A DNA stretch of 19,921 nt, from assembly GCA_012514545.1 (NCBI GenBank), contig JAAZAC010000036.1:1-19921 (forward strand), in the 5' to 3' direction. Positions 5,797 through 12,999 of this stretch are shown piece after piece. Each line of letters begins with the position of its first letter. The stretch's first letter is position 1. The position numbers were made by a program, and so were the translations under genes. The notes under the pieces were generated by a model. It had not been told where the DNA came from and did not search any database. It saw only the letters and a list, made by a program, of their open reading frames with translations. The DNA comes from Actinomycetales bacterium. Lineage in GTDB: Bacteria > Actinomycetota > Actinomycetes > Actinomycetales > Cellulomonadaceae.

Positions 5797-7173
5797 GTGA
5801 CCACCCCCGACGCCTCCCGCCCCGCCCCGTCCGCCGACGACCTGCGCGCCCGCGTCCGCCGGGAGTGGCCGCGCGCGCGGGCCGACCTTGCCGACCTCGT
5901 GCGGATCCCCGGCGTCTCGAACCCGGCGTTCGACCCCGCCGAGGTCCGCCGGAGCGCCGAGGCCGTCGCGGACCTGCTGCGCGAGGTGCTGCCGGACGTG
6001 ACCATCCGCACGGCCACCCGGGCGGACGGCTTGGAGAGCCGGCCCGCCGTCGTCGGCCGCGCGCCCGCGCCCGACGGCGCCCCGACCGTCCTCCTCTACG
6101 CGCACCACGACGTCCAGCCGCCCGGGGCCGACGACGCGTGGCGCACCCCGCCGTTCGAGCCCACCGAGCGGGACGGCCGGCTGTACGGCCGCGGGGCGGC
6201 CGACGACAAGGCCGGCATCGTCGCGCACCTGACGGCCCTGCGGGCCCTGGGCGCGGACCGGCGCGTGGGCGTCACGGTGTTCGTCGAGGGCGAGGAGGAG
6301 GTCGGCTCGCCGACGTTCCTCGACTTCCTCCGCGAGCACCGCGACGTGCTCGCCGCCGACCTCGTGGTGCTCGCCGACTCCGTCAACTGGAAGGTGGGCG
6401 TGCCCGCGTTCACCACGAGCCTGCGCGGGCTCGTGGACTGCGTGGTGGAGGTGGCGGTGCTCGACCACGCGCTCCACTCCGGGATGTACGGCGGGCCCGT
6501 GCTCGACGCGCTGACCCTGCTCGTGCGCCTGCTCGCGACCCTGCACGACGACGCCGGGGACGTCGCCGTGGCGGGGCTCGTCTCCGCCCCGCCGCCCGCC
6601 GTCGACTACGACGAGGCGGACTTCCGCGCCGACGCCGGCCTGCTGCCGGGCACCGCGCTCGCCGGGACCGGTTCGATCACGGAGCGGCTGTGGACCAAGC
6701 CGGCGCTGTCCGTCATCGGGATCGACGCGACGAGCGTCGCGCACGCGTCGAACACGCTGGCGCCGAGCGCCCGCGCCAAGATCTCGCTGCGGGTCGCGCC
6801 CGGCCAGGACCCGGCCGAGGCCCTCGCGGCGCTGCGCGCGCACCTCGAGGCGCACGCCCCCTTCGGGGCGCGCGTCACGGTGACCGACGGCGAGCTCGGC
6901 CGGCCGTGGGCGGGCGCGGCCGACTCCCCCCTGGCCCGCGTGGCCCGCGAGGCGTACGCGGAGGCGTGGGGGACCGACGTCGTCGACGTCGGGCTGGGCG
7001 GGTCGATCCCGCTCGTCGCCGACCTCCTCGAGGTCTTCCCGGAGGCGACCGTGCTGGTCACCGGCGTGGAGGACCCGGACTCGCGGGCGCACAGCGAGAA
7101 CGAGTCGGTCCACCTGGGCGAGCTCGAGCGCGCCGCGCTGGCCGAGGCCCTGCTCCTGGCCCGCCTGGGCTGA
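5797..7173 (+). CDS. M20 family metallopeptidase, probable dipeptidase
   Basis: The product is 458 residues and is a probable zinc dipeptidase of the ArgE/DapE/CPG2 family, releasing amino acids from small peptides in the cytosol. Family motifs occur in order. The metal-binding His-x-Asp is in YAHHDVQP at about 101-108. The bridging Asp lies in GRGAADDKAG near 131-140, and the catalytic Glu and adjacent metal Glu in EGEEEVGSPT near 164-173. The lid dimerisation domain follows, with HALHSGMYGGP. A late motif EDPDSRAHSENE holds the last metal-binding His. Length and motif order match bacterial dipeptidases of this group (often named dipeptidase or M20/M25/M40 peptidase). It is convergent with the acyltransferase gene, 31 bp apart. 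Together with pepA it suggests peptide recycling, though the two genes are not co-transcribed. Confidence 0.93.
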   Translation: MTTPDASRPAPSADDLRARVRREWPRARADLADLVRIPGVSNPAFDPAEVRRSAEAVADLLREVLPDVTIRTATRADGLESRPAVVGRAPAPDGAPTVLLYAHHDVQPPGADDAWRTPPFEPTERDGRLYGRGAADDKAGIVAHLTALRALGADRRVGVTVFVEGEEEVGSPTFLDFLREHRDVLAADLVVLADSVNWKVGVPAFTTSLRGLVDCVVEVAVLDHALHSGMYGGPVLDALTLLVRLLATLHDDAGDVAVAGLVSAPPPAVDYDEADFRADAGLLPGTALAGTGSITERLWTKPALSVIGIDATSVAHASNTLAPSARAKISLRVAPGQDPAEALAALRAHLEAHAPFGARVTVTDGELGRPWAGAADSPLARVAREAYAEAWGTDVVDVGLGGSIPLVADLLEVFPEATVLVTGVEDPDSRAHSENESVHLGELERAALAEALLLARLG

Positions 7174-7204
7174 GGCGCCCCGGGGGGAGGCCGGTCCGGG
7201 CGGG

Positions 7205-8500
7205 TCAGCGGCGGTTCGCCCAGCGGGACTCGAGCGCCGGGCGCTCGATCCACCGCCACGACGCTGCCGCGATCGCGTAGGTGAGCGCGAGCATCACCAT
7301 CGAGATCGTGAAGTGCGTGCTCGGGTTCGCGATGCGGCCGTAGGAGTACCAGCCGCCCGTGATGTGCGCGAACCCCTCGAGCAGGAGGTAGTGCCAGATG
7401 TAGATGCCGAAGCTGATGCGCGCGGTGTACCGGGCGACCGGGTTGTCCACGAGGCCGCCGAGCACCTCGGAGTGGGCGAGGCCCACGAGCGCCACCCCGA
7501 CGAGCCCGGCGAACCACGGGAACAGGTACGGCTGGCCCTGGAAGTTCGTGTGGAACAGCGGCTCGGGCGGCTCGCGGTTGACCCACACGAGCACCGCGGC
7601 GGCGGCGAGCGCCCCGCCCGCGAGCGCGTCGAACCCCCAGTGCCGGCGCCCGCCGCGGCGCAGCTGCCACCACGCGATCGCCGCCGCGGCCGCGATGCCC
7701 ACGCAGAAGTGCGCGAAGAAGCCGACCGGGTTGTACGACGGCATCCACTCCTTGGCGCCGCCGAGGTCGCCCCACTGCCAGCCGCGCCGCTCCGGGCCGG
7801 GCACGAGCGTGGTGACGATCCACTGGTTCGCCCCGACGATCACGCCGACGACCGCGACCCAGTACGCGAGCGCGAGCCGAGCGCTGCGCCGCGGCAGGCG
7901 GAACAGCCCCCCCATGGCGATCGGCAGCAGCACGTAGCTGACCACCTCGAACCCGATCGACCACAGCGGCCCGTTCATCGGCACCGGGAAGAACGTGACC
8001 CAGTGGAACCCGGACGTGAACGTGAGGCCGGCGAGGAGCCGGACGAGCCGGTGCTGGGCATCCGGGAACACCGCCAGCGCCAGCAGCGAGCTCACGGCGA
8101 GGCTCGCGTAGAACCCCGGCACGATCCGCGCGGCCCGGCGGCGCGCGTAGTGCCCGATGCGCGGGAACGGCCGCCCGGTGAGGTACGCCCGCCAGAACGG
8201 CGTCGCGAGGAGCATGCCCGACAGGACGAAGAAGATGCTGACCCCGAACGGGCCCTTCATCATGACGAGCTGCAGGTCGCGCACCCACGGCACCTGGTCG
8301 GGGGAGAGTCGCTGGAACAGGTGCGACATCACCACCCAGAGCGCCGCGAGCGCGCGCAGCCCGTCGGCCCCGGTGATGCGCCCACCGCGGGCGGCGGCAC
8401 CGGCGACCGTGGCCCGGGCGTCGGCGGGCAGCGGCCGGTCGTCGCCGGTCGTGAACCCGGTCCGGAACCCGGTCGTGAGCCCGGTCGTGCTCGCGGTCAC
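7205..8500 (-). CDS. Acyltransferase family 3 integral membrane protein
   Basis: The product is 431 residues with about ten hydrophobic helices. It is expected to transfer an acyl group (often acetyl or succinyl) to a cell-surface sugar or lipid at the membrane. The family's opening motif GADGLRALAALWVVMSHLF lies near residues 40-58, with the His thought to be catalytic. It is followed by the second conserved block GPFGVSIFFVLSGMLLATPF and the basic RRAARIVPGFYA segment. The helices continue through PMNGPLWSIGFEVVSYVLLP, another family hallmark, and end near Arg-rich ESRWANRR. The acceptor is unknown; no glycan operon surrounds it. The start is GTG 8500 with TACCGT 6 nt upstream. Residues 4-19 are a fourfold x-T-G-x repeat encoded by a 12-bp tandem repeat. 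Confidence 0.92.
   Translation of the reverse strand: MTASTTGLTTGFRTGFTTGDDRPLPADARATVAGAAARGGRITGADGLRALAALWVVMSHLFQRLSPDQVPWVRDLQLVMMKGPFGVSIFFVLSGMLLATPFWRAYLTGRPFPRIGHYARRRAARIVPGFYASLAVSSLLALAVFPDAQHRLVRLLAGLTFTSGFHWVTFFPVPMNGPLWSIGFEVVSYVLLPIAMGGLFRLPRRSARLALAYWVAVVGVIVGANQWIVTTLVPGPERRGWQWGDLGGAKEWMPSYNPVGFFAHFCVGIAAAAAIAWWQLRRGGRRHWGFDALAGGALAAAAVLVWVNREPPEPLFHTNFQGQPYLFPWFAGLVGVALVGLAHSEVLGGLVDNPVARYTARISFGIYIWHYLLLEGFAHITGGWYSYGRIANPSTHFTISMVMLALTYAIAAASWRWIERPALESRWANRR
8444..8491 (-). repeat. Four 12-bp tandem units inside the acyltransferase 5' end
   Basis: Four successive in-frame 12-bp units, each built on ACGACCGG or CGGACCGG, encode STTG-LTTG-FRTG-FTTG (residues 4-19). Copy-number change would lengthen or shorten the cytoplasmic N-terminus without breaking the frame. 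Confidence 0.7.
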
Positions 8501-8506
8501 GGGCGG

Positions 8507-8512
8507 ACGGTA
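8507..8512 (-). promoter_or_regulatory. -10 element of the acyltransferase gene, leaderless start
   Basis: TACCGT on the minus strand ends 6 nt before GTG 8500. The same hexamer and spacing recur at the thioesterase gene. Confidence 0.55.
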
Positions 8513-8526
8513 GCCGATCGCCGGGG

Positions 8527-8547
8527 CGGCGGAGGGGCGTTCCGCCG
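8527..8547 (-). terminator. Candidate terminator after the thioesterase gene
   Basis: CGGCGGA (8527-8533) pairs with TCCGCCG (8541-8547) around a 7-nt loop in the 120-bp gap between the thioesterase stop and the acyltransferase promoter. It would separate the two minus-strand units. Confidence 0.4.
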
Positions 8548-8620
8548 ACGGGTTCCGGCGGGGTGTCCGGCCCCTCCCGCGCCGGCGGCGCGCGGGGGCG
8601 GACGGCGCGCGGGACGGCGC

Positions 8621-9154
8621 TCAGGACGGGTCGCGGTGCGCGACCCCGACGGCGCGCGCCCAGGCGGCGACGTCGTCGGGCAGGGGAGGGCTCTGCACGT
8701 CCCCGCCGAGGAGGGCGACGACGTCGGGCGCGGGGACGCGCCCGCCCCCGCGGGCGAGGAACCGCCCGGCGACCCAGGCCCGGACGACGAGCTCGGTGCC
8801 CCGCGTGAACACCTGCTCGAGGTAGGCGACGCGCGGGTCCCAGCCGAGCACGCGGGAGGTGATGGTGAACCTGTCGCGCAGGCGCAGGGAGCGGCGGTAG
8901 GAGACCGTCGACGCCGCGACGACCGGGTACCAGCCGCGCTCGCGCAGGGCGCCGAGGCCGCCGAGGTCGGCGAGGAGGTTGGTGCGGGCGACGTCCATCA
9001 TCTGCAGGTACACGCCGTTGTTGACGTGCAGGTAGAGGTCGAGGTCGCCCGGGCGCACGCGCATCCGCGTGACGGACGGGTCGAGGACCCCCTGGCCGGG
9101 GACGGGGCGGCGCGGTCGGAGGGCCACGCGGGCGAGGTGCAGCTGGCGGCTCAC
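8621..9154 (-). CDS. Hotdog-fold acyl-CoA thioesterase (4HBT-like, THEM6-like)
   Basis: The product is 177 residues and belongs to the hotdog-fold thioesterase superfamily, whose members hydrolyse acyl-CoA or acyl-ACP thioesters. The signature is at residues 36-55: an acidic GDLDLYLHVNNGVYLQMMD segment, in which Asp39 and His43-x-Asn45-Asn46 mark the helix-associated active site. The strand pattern VVAASTVSYRRSLRLRDRFTITSRVLGWD and the repeat YLEQVFTRGTELVVRAWVAGRFL continue the five-stranded sheet typical of the fold. The opening (SRQLHLARVALRPRR) and this arrangement resemble THEM6/YbgC-like proteins rather than PaaI. The substrate is not deducible. GTG 9154 is chosen because TACCGT lies 6 nt upstream. 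No obvious pathway partner is adjacent. Confidence 0.88.
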   Translation of the reverse strand: MSRQLHLARVALRPRRPVPGQGVLDPSVTRMRVRPGDLDLYLHVNNGVYLQMMDVARTNLLADLGGLGALRERGWYPVVAASTVSYRRSLRLRDRFTITSRVLGWDPRVAYLEQVFTRGTELVVRAWVAGRFLARGGGRVPAPDVVALLGGDVQSPPLPDDVAAWARAVGVAHRDPS

Positions 9155-9160
9155 CCGCCG

Positions 9161-9166
9161 ACGGTA
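9161..9166 (-). promoter_or_regulatory. -10 element of the thioesterase gene, leaderless start
   Basis: TACCGT on the minus strand ends 6 nt before GTG 9154, identical in sequence and spacing to the acyltransferase promoter. Confidence 0.55.
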
Positions 9167-9208
9167 GCCCGCCGCCGTCGTCCGGGCAGTGGGGCGCGGG
9201 CGGGCCCG

Positions 9209-9808
9209 TCAGACCGGCGGGGCCGGGTCGTACTGGATCTGGCGGCGCACGGCCCGCGCGGCCTCGACCGACTCGAGCCGCGCGACGAGGTGCAGGGCCA
9301 TGTCGATGCCGGCCGAGACGCCCGCGGAGGTGACGACGTCGCCGTCGTCGAGGAAGCGTGCCTCGGTGTCCACGAGCACGCTCGGGTCGAGGCGCGCGAG
9401 CTCGTCGACGGCCGACCAGTGCGTGGTGGCCGGGCGCCCCGCGAGCAGGCCGGCCGCGGCGTAGACGAGCGCCCCGGTGCACACGCTCGCCATGAGCGGC
9501 GTCGTCGCGCGCATCCGCCGGATCCACGCGAGGTGGTCGCGGTCCGCGGCGAGGCGGCGCGTGCCCCACCCGCCGGGGTGGATGAGCACGTGCAGCGGTC
9601 CGACCGTCTCGGCGCCCCGGTCCGGGACCAGGCCGAGCCCCTTCGCGCAGCGCACGGGGGCGCCGTCGGCGGAGAACGTCAGCACGTCGGGACGCAGCGC
9701 GGACTGGCGCGCCCAGGCCGCGAGGACGTCGTAGGGTCCGACGACGTCGAGCTCCTCCGCGTCGTCGAAGACGAAGATGCCCACCTGCAGCGGTCGGTCC
9801 GTGCCCAC
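9209..9808 (-). CDS. DJ-1/PfpI family protein, isonitrile hydratase-like
   Basis: The product is 199 residues with a single class I glutamine-amidotransferase-like domain of the DJ-1/PfpI superfamily. The nucleophile elbow is ASVCTGALVYAAAGLL with Cys110. Other group features are the N-terminal FDDAEELDVVGPYDVL (acidic residues near 15-20), LIHPGGWGTR near 75-83, ATTHW near 127-131 and the late SAGVSAGIDMALHLV. The Cys-Thr-Gly-Ala elbow plus TTHW matches the isonitrile hydratase (InhA) branch and the N-domain of AraC-type regulators of the GATase1-like class. No C-terminal helix-turn-helix is present, so it is an enzyme-like stand-alone domain. Actual activity is unproven. The start is GTG 9808, with CACCCT 6 nt upstream. 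Confidence 0.9.
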   Translation of the reverse strand: MGTDRPLQVGIFVFDDAEELDVVGPYDVLAAWARQSALRPDVLTFSADGAPVRCAKGLGLVPDRGAETVGPLHVLIHPGGWGTRRLAADRDHLAWIRRMRATTPLMASVCTGALVYAAAGLLAGRPATTHWSAVDELARLDPSVLVDTEARFLDDGDVVTSAGVSAGIDMALHLVARLESVEAARAVRRQIQYDPAPPV

Positions 9809-9814
9809 CCGCCC

Positions 9815-9820
9815 AGGGTG
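9815..9820 (-). promoter_or_regulatory. -10-like element of the DJ-1/PfpI gene, leaderless start
   Basis: CACCCT (a one-base variant of TANNNT) on the minus strand ends 6 nt before GTG 9808. Weaker than the TANNNT examples but identically spaced. Confidence 0.4.
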
Positions 9821-9867
9821 CCGGAACTCGGCGCGCGGGAAAAGCAGGGCGCGGGCGTCGGCGCCGG

Positions 9868-11067
9868 TCAGGCGCCCGGCAGCGCCAGCATCTGGTCGAG
9901 CGCGACGCGGGCCCAGTGCGCGTCGTCGGGGTCGACGACGATTCGGTTCGGCACGCGCCCGTCGACGAGGGACTCCAGCGCCCACACGAGGTGGGGCAGG
10001 TCGATGCGGTTCATCGTCGAGCAGAAGCACACCGTCGAGTCGAGGTAGTGCACGTGCTTGTCCGGGTACCGCTTCGCGAGCCGGCGGACCAGGTTGAGCT
10101 CGGTGCCGATCGCCCACGACGAGCCCGCCGGGGCGGCCTCGAGCGCGTGGACGATGTACTCCGTCGAGCCCACCATGTCGGCGGCCGTGACGACCTCGTG
10201 CTTGCACTCGGGGTGGACGAGCACCGTCACGTCGGGGATGCGCTCGCGGAACTCGGTGACGTTCTGCACCGAGAAGCGCCCGTGCACCGAGCAGTGTCCC
10301 TTCCAGAGGATCATCCGCGCGTCCGCGAGCTGCTCGGCCGTGAGGCCGCCGTCGGGCCGGCGCGGGTCGAAGACCACGCACTGCTCGAGCGGGACGCCGA
10401 GCTGCAGCACCGCGGTGTTGCGGCCCAGGTGCTGGTCGGGCAGGAAGAGGACCTTGCCGTCGCCGTCGACCCCGCCGACCTGGTCGAACGCCCAGCGCAG
10501 CGCGACCTGCGCGTTCGACGACGTGCAGACCGTGCCGCCGTGGCGCCCGGTGAACGCCTTGATCGCCGCCGACGAGTTCATGTAGGTGACGGGGACCGTG
10601 CGCTCGGCGACGCCGGCGTCGGCGAGGACCGCCCAGGCCTCCTCGACCTGCTCGATCGCGGCCATGTCGGCCATCGAGCAGCCCGCGGCGAGGTCGGGGA
10701 GCACCACCTGCTGGTCGTCTGTGGTGAGGATGTCCGCCGATTCGGCCATGAAGTGCACGCCGCAGAAGACGATGAACTCCGCCTGCGGGCGGGCCGCGGC
10801 CTCGCGCGCGAGCTTGAAGGAGTCCCCGGTGACGTCCGCGAACTGGATGACCTCGTCGCGCTGGTAGTGGTGGCCGAGCACGAACACCCGGTCGCCGAGG
10901 GCGGCCTTCGCGGCCCGCGCGCGCTCGGCGAGCTCCGGGTCGCTGGGCGCGGGCAGCGCGCCGGGACACTCGACGCCGCGCTCCGACGCGAGGTCGCTCG
11001 CGCGCCCGAGCAGCAGGAGCGCGGACGGGGTGGGCTCGACGAAGTCGGTCGTGGTCGTCGCGGTCAC
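9868..11067 (-). CDS. nadA: Quinolinate synthase (4Fe-4S), NadA
   Basis: NadA condenses iminoaspartate with dihydroxyacetone phosphate to quinolinate in NAD synthesis, using an oxygen-sensitive 4Fe-4S cluster. The 399-residue product has three pseudo-repeated domains. Cluster ligands by family alignment are Cys130 (LAAGCSMADM), Cys288 (HPECKHEV) and Cys349 (FCSTM). Substrate-site motifs are LGHHYQRDE near 64-72, FCGVHFMAE near 101-109, YMNSSAAIKA near 162-171 and LPDQHLGRN near 209-217. The 45-residue N-terminal extension before the first domain is common in actinobacterial forms. The usual partners nadB and nadC are not adjacent. The start is GTG 11067; an AAGAAT seven nt upstream is only a weak -10 candidate. 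An Fe-S carrier gene lies 1.5 kb away, which may be relevant to cluster supply but is not an operon link. Confidence 0.97.
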   Translation of the reverse strand: MTATTTTDFVEPTPSALLLLGRASDLASERGVECPGALPAPSDPELAERARAAKAALGDRVFVLGHHYQRDEVIQFADVTGDSFKLAREAAARPQAEFIVFCGVHFMAESADILTTDDQQVVLPDLAAGCSMADMAAIEQVEEAWAVLADAGVAERTVPVTYMNSSAAIKAFTGRHGGTVCTSSNAQVALRWAFDQVGGVDGDGKVLFLPDQHLGRNTAVLQLGVPLEQCVVFDPRRPDGGLTAEQLADARMILWKGHCSVHGRFSVQNVTEFRERIPDVTVLVHPECKHEVVTAADMVGSTEYIVHALEAAPAGSSWAIGTELNLVRRLAKRYPDKHVHYLDSTVCFCSTMNRIDLPHLVWALESLVDGRVPNRIVVDPDDAHWARVALDQMLALPGA

Positions 11068-11150
11068 GGCCTCGATTCTTCCACGCCGCCGTCCGCGCCC
11101 CCGACCGGGGAATCCCGCGGCGGGCGGGGCGTGGGGCAGCGCCCGGGGGA

Positions 11151-11189
11151 GGCGCGCGGCGAGGGAGCGGGGGCGGCGCGCGGCGAGGG
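11151..11189. repeat. 15-bp direct repeat between nadA and glycerate kinase
   Basis: GGCGCGCGGCGAGGG occurs at 11151-11165 and 11175-11189, 24 bp apart, in the 155-bp gap between divergent genes. Besides the glycerate kinase -10 I see nothing else in this gap. Confidence 0.55.
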
Positions 11190-11210
11190 CGCGGGAGAGG
11201 GCGCGTGGGC

Positions 11211-11216
11211 CAGGAT
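11211..11216 (+). promoter_or_regulatory. -10-like element of the glycerate kinase gene, leaderless start
   Basis: CAGGAT ends 6 nt before GTG 11223. It excludes the in-frame GTG at 11205, which would lie upstream of the hexamer. Confidence 0.4.
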
Positions 11217-11222
11217 GGTCCG

Positions 11223-12446
11223 GTGCGCGTCCTCGTCGCCCCCGACTCCTTCGGCGGCACCCTCACAGCCGTCCAGGCGGCCGAGGCGATCGCCGAGGGG
11301 TGGCACCGCGGCGCGCCCCACGACGACGTCGCCCGGCTGCCCCTGTCCGACGGCGGCCCCGGCTTCGTCGACATCCTCCACGCCGCGGCGAGCGGCCGGG
11401 GGGCGGAGGACGTCGCGCTCGTGCCGCGCACGGTGACCGGGCCCCTCGGCGACCCCGTGCCCGCCGTGCTCCTGCGCACGGCCTCCGACGCCGGGGTGAC
11501 CGTGTACGCGGAGGCGGCGCACGCCGTCGGGCTGCACCTGGTGCCGCCGGACCGGCGGGACCCGACGCGCACGACGTCGGCGGGGGTCGGCGAGCTGCTG
11601 CGCGCGGCGGTCGAGCTGGGGGCGACGCGGGTCGTCGTCGGGCTGGGCGGCTCGGCCACGAACGACGGGGGCGCGGGCATGCTCGCCGCGCTCGGCATGG
11701 CCTCCCCGGTGCTGCGACGCGGCGGGGGCGCGCTCGCGGACGCCGGCCCCGACGACGTCGCCGACCTCGCGGTGGCCCGGGCGGCCGTCGCGGGCGTGGA
11801 CCTCGTGGCCGCGGCGGACGTCGACGTGCCGCTGCTGGGGCTGCACGGCGCCAGCGCGGGGTTCGCGCCCCAGAAGGGAGCCACGCCCGAGCAGGCGCAG
11901 CACCTCGAGCGCGCGCTCGGCCACCTCGCCGCGCTGCTGGGCGACCTCGACCCGCCCGACCCGCGGTCCCTGCCGCTCGCGCCCGCCGCGGCGCTCGCCG
12001 TGGGCGCCCCGTCGCGGCCCCGCCGCTGGTCGACGCTGCCCGGCGCGGGCGCGGCGGGCGGGCTCGGGTTCGGGCTCGCGGTGCTGGGCGCGCGCGTGCT
12101 GCCCGGCGCGGGCGTGGTGGCCGACGCCGTCGGGCTGGCCGCACGGGTCGCCGCGGCCGACCTCGTGGTCACGGGGGAGGGCCGCCTCGACTGGCAGTCG
12201 ATGCACGGGAAGGTCGTCTCGACGGTCGCGGCCGAGGGGCTCGCGCGCGGGGTGCCCGTGGTGGTCGTAGCGGGCGAGGTGACGCTCGGCCGGCGCGAGT
12301 GGGCGGGCGCGGGCGTGAGCGGGGCGTACGCGGTCGCCGAGCGGCCGGACCAGGTCGCGGCGTCGCTCGCGGACCCGGCGGGCACGCTCGCGGCGCGCGC
12401 CGAGCGCGTCGCGCGCACGTGGTCCCCGCGGCCCGCGGGCGGCTGA
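11223..12446 (+). CDS. Glycerate kinase (GlxK/GarK family)
   Basis: This enzyme phosphorylates glycerate to 2-phosphoglycerate (or 3-phosphoglycerate in some members), feeding C2/C3 acid carbon into glycolysis. The 407-residue product is slightly longer than the usual 370-385. Family motifs are present: the N-terminal VLVAPDSFGGTLTA (residues 3-16), PLSDGGPGFVD at 40-50, the glycine-rich VGLGGSATNDGG near 140-151 and TGEGRLDWQS near 318-327. In the second motif the normally acidic residue of DGGEG is Pro46, and in the last one DGQT reads DWQS. These look like lineage variants rather than decay, since surrounding motifs are intact. The gene lies directly upstream of the Fe-S carrier gene, separated by a hairpin and a separate promoter. 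From memory, the same pairing occurs in mycobacteria. Confidence 0.92.
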   Translation: MRVLVAPDSFGGTLTAVQAAEAIAEGWHRGAPHDDVARLPLSDGGPGFVDILHAAASGRGAEDVALVPRTVTGPLGDPVPAVLLRTASDAGVTVYAEAAHAVGLHLVPPDRRDPTRTTSAGVGELLRAAVELGATRVVVGLGGSATNDGGAGMLAALGMASPVLRRGGGALADAGPDDVADLAVARAAVAGVDLVAAADVDVPLLGLHGASAGFAPQKGATPEQAQHLERALGHLAALLGDLDPPDPRSLPLAPAAALAVGAPSRPRRWSTLPGAGAAGGLGFGLAVLGARVLPGAGVVADAVGLAARVAAADLVVTGEGRLDWQSMHGKVVSTVAAEGLARGVPVVVVAGEVTLGRREWAGAGVSGAYAVAERPDQVAASLADPAGTLAARAERVARTWSPRPAGG

Positions 12447-12494
12447 CGGACCGGGCTGGCGCCGGTCTCACCCGGGACCGAAGGGCAGGCGGCG

Positions 12495-12532
12495 GCGCCG
12501 CGTGCGTGGGATCCTCGTCCACGGCGCGGCGC
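12495..12532 (+). terminator. Candidate terminator after glycerate kinase
   Basis: An outer 8-bp stem (12495-12502 with 12525-12532), a small internal loop and an inner GTGG/CCAC stem (12506-12509 with 12519-12522) form one long hairpin just upstream of the erpA promoter. No T-run. Confidence 0.4.
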
Positions 12533-12536
12533 GCGG

Positions 12537-12565
12537 ACGCCGTCGCTCCCACGACGGCGTACGCT
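12537..12565 (+). promoter_or_regulatory. Promoter of the erpA-like gene with an overlapping 9-bp inverted repeat
   Basis: ACGCCGTCG (12537-12545) and CGACGGCGT (12552-12560) form a perfect inverted repeat with a 6-nt spacer. Its last base is the first T of the -10 hexamer TACGCT (12560-12565). A protein bound there would cover the -35/-10 spacer, so it is a strong operator candidate for Fe-S or redox control. No consensus -35 is visible, consistent with an activator- or repressor-dependent promoter. Confidence 0.5.
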
Positions 12566-12566
12566 G

Positions 12567-12595
12567 GAAGAACCGGCCCGGCCCGTGCGTTCTTC
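12567..12595 (+). promoter_or_regulatory. GAAGAAC-N15-GTTCTTC inverted repeat at the erpA transcription start
   Basis: A perfect 7-bp inverted repeat straddles the predicted start of transcription, immediately after the -10. It is AT-richer than its surroundings. It could be a second operator or, if transcription starts a few bases earlier, a leader hairpin. Confidence 0.35.
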
Positions 12596-12627
12596 GGGCA
12601 CCGACGGCCCCGTGACGAGGAGACAGC

Positions 12628-12978
12628 ATGACCGAGACCACCCAGACCGCGACCCACGGCGTCGAGCTGACCGACGTCGCCGCCGCCAAGGTGCGCGCGC
12701 TGCTCGAGCAGGAGGGGCGCGACGACCTGCGGCTCCGTGTCGCCGTCCAGCCGGGCGGGTGCTCGGGCCTCATCTACCAGCTCTACTTCGACGAGCGGCT
12801 GCTCGACGGCGACGCCGTGCGCGACTTCGGCGGCGTGGAGGTCGTCGTGGACCGCATGAGCGTGCCGTACCTCGACGGCGCCACGATCGACTTCGCCGAC
12901 ACCATCGAGCGCCAGGGTTTCACGATCGACAACCCGAACGCGGGCAGCTCCTGCGCCTGCGGCGGCTCGTTCGCCTGA
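12628..12978 (+). CDS. erpA: A-type iron-sulfur cluster carrier (HesB/IscA family, ErpA-like)
   Basis: The product is 116 residues. A-type carriers receive Fe-S clusters from the assembly scaffold and insert them into target proteins. The three invariant cysteines are present: Cys45 in QPGGCSG, and Cys109 and Cys111 in the C-terminal SCACGGSF. The fold segments GVELTDVAAAKVRALL, LRLRVAV, VVVDRMSVPYLDGATIDFAD and FTIDNPNA are canonical. ATG 12628 is preceded by a good Shine-Dalgarno, GAGGAGA at 12617-12623, unlike most genes here. The transcript carries a leader of about 55 nt and two inverted repeats at its promoter. Likely clients nearby are NadA and respiratory Fe-S proteins. It converges on the TusA/NifS-like pair. 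Naming as erpA rather than iscA is by resemblance. Confidence 0.95.
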   Translation: MTETTQTATHGVELTDVAAAKVRALLEQEGRDDLRLRVAVQPGGCSGLIYQLYFDERLLDGDAVRDFGGVEVVVDRMSVPYLDGATIDFADTIERQGFTIDNPNAGSSCACGGSFA

Positions 12979-12999
12979 GCCTTCGCCCCACCTGATCGC

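Noticed and set aside
11151..11189. Direct repeat as a regulator-binding pair before glycerate kinase
   Set aside because: The surrounding 100 bp is built of similar GC-rich GCGAGGG fragments, and the repeat lacks symmetry and promoter alignment; slippage is a simpler reading.
9209..12601. A 1130-codon minus-strand frame spanning the DJ-1/PfpI gene, nadA and part of glycerate kinase
   Set aside because: Only the final 199 codons match a protein family. The rest is a shadow of nadA and glycerate kinase in other frames with compositionally biased translation.
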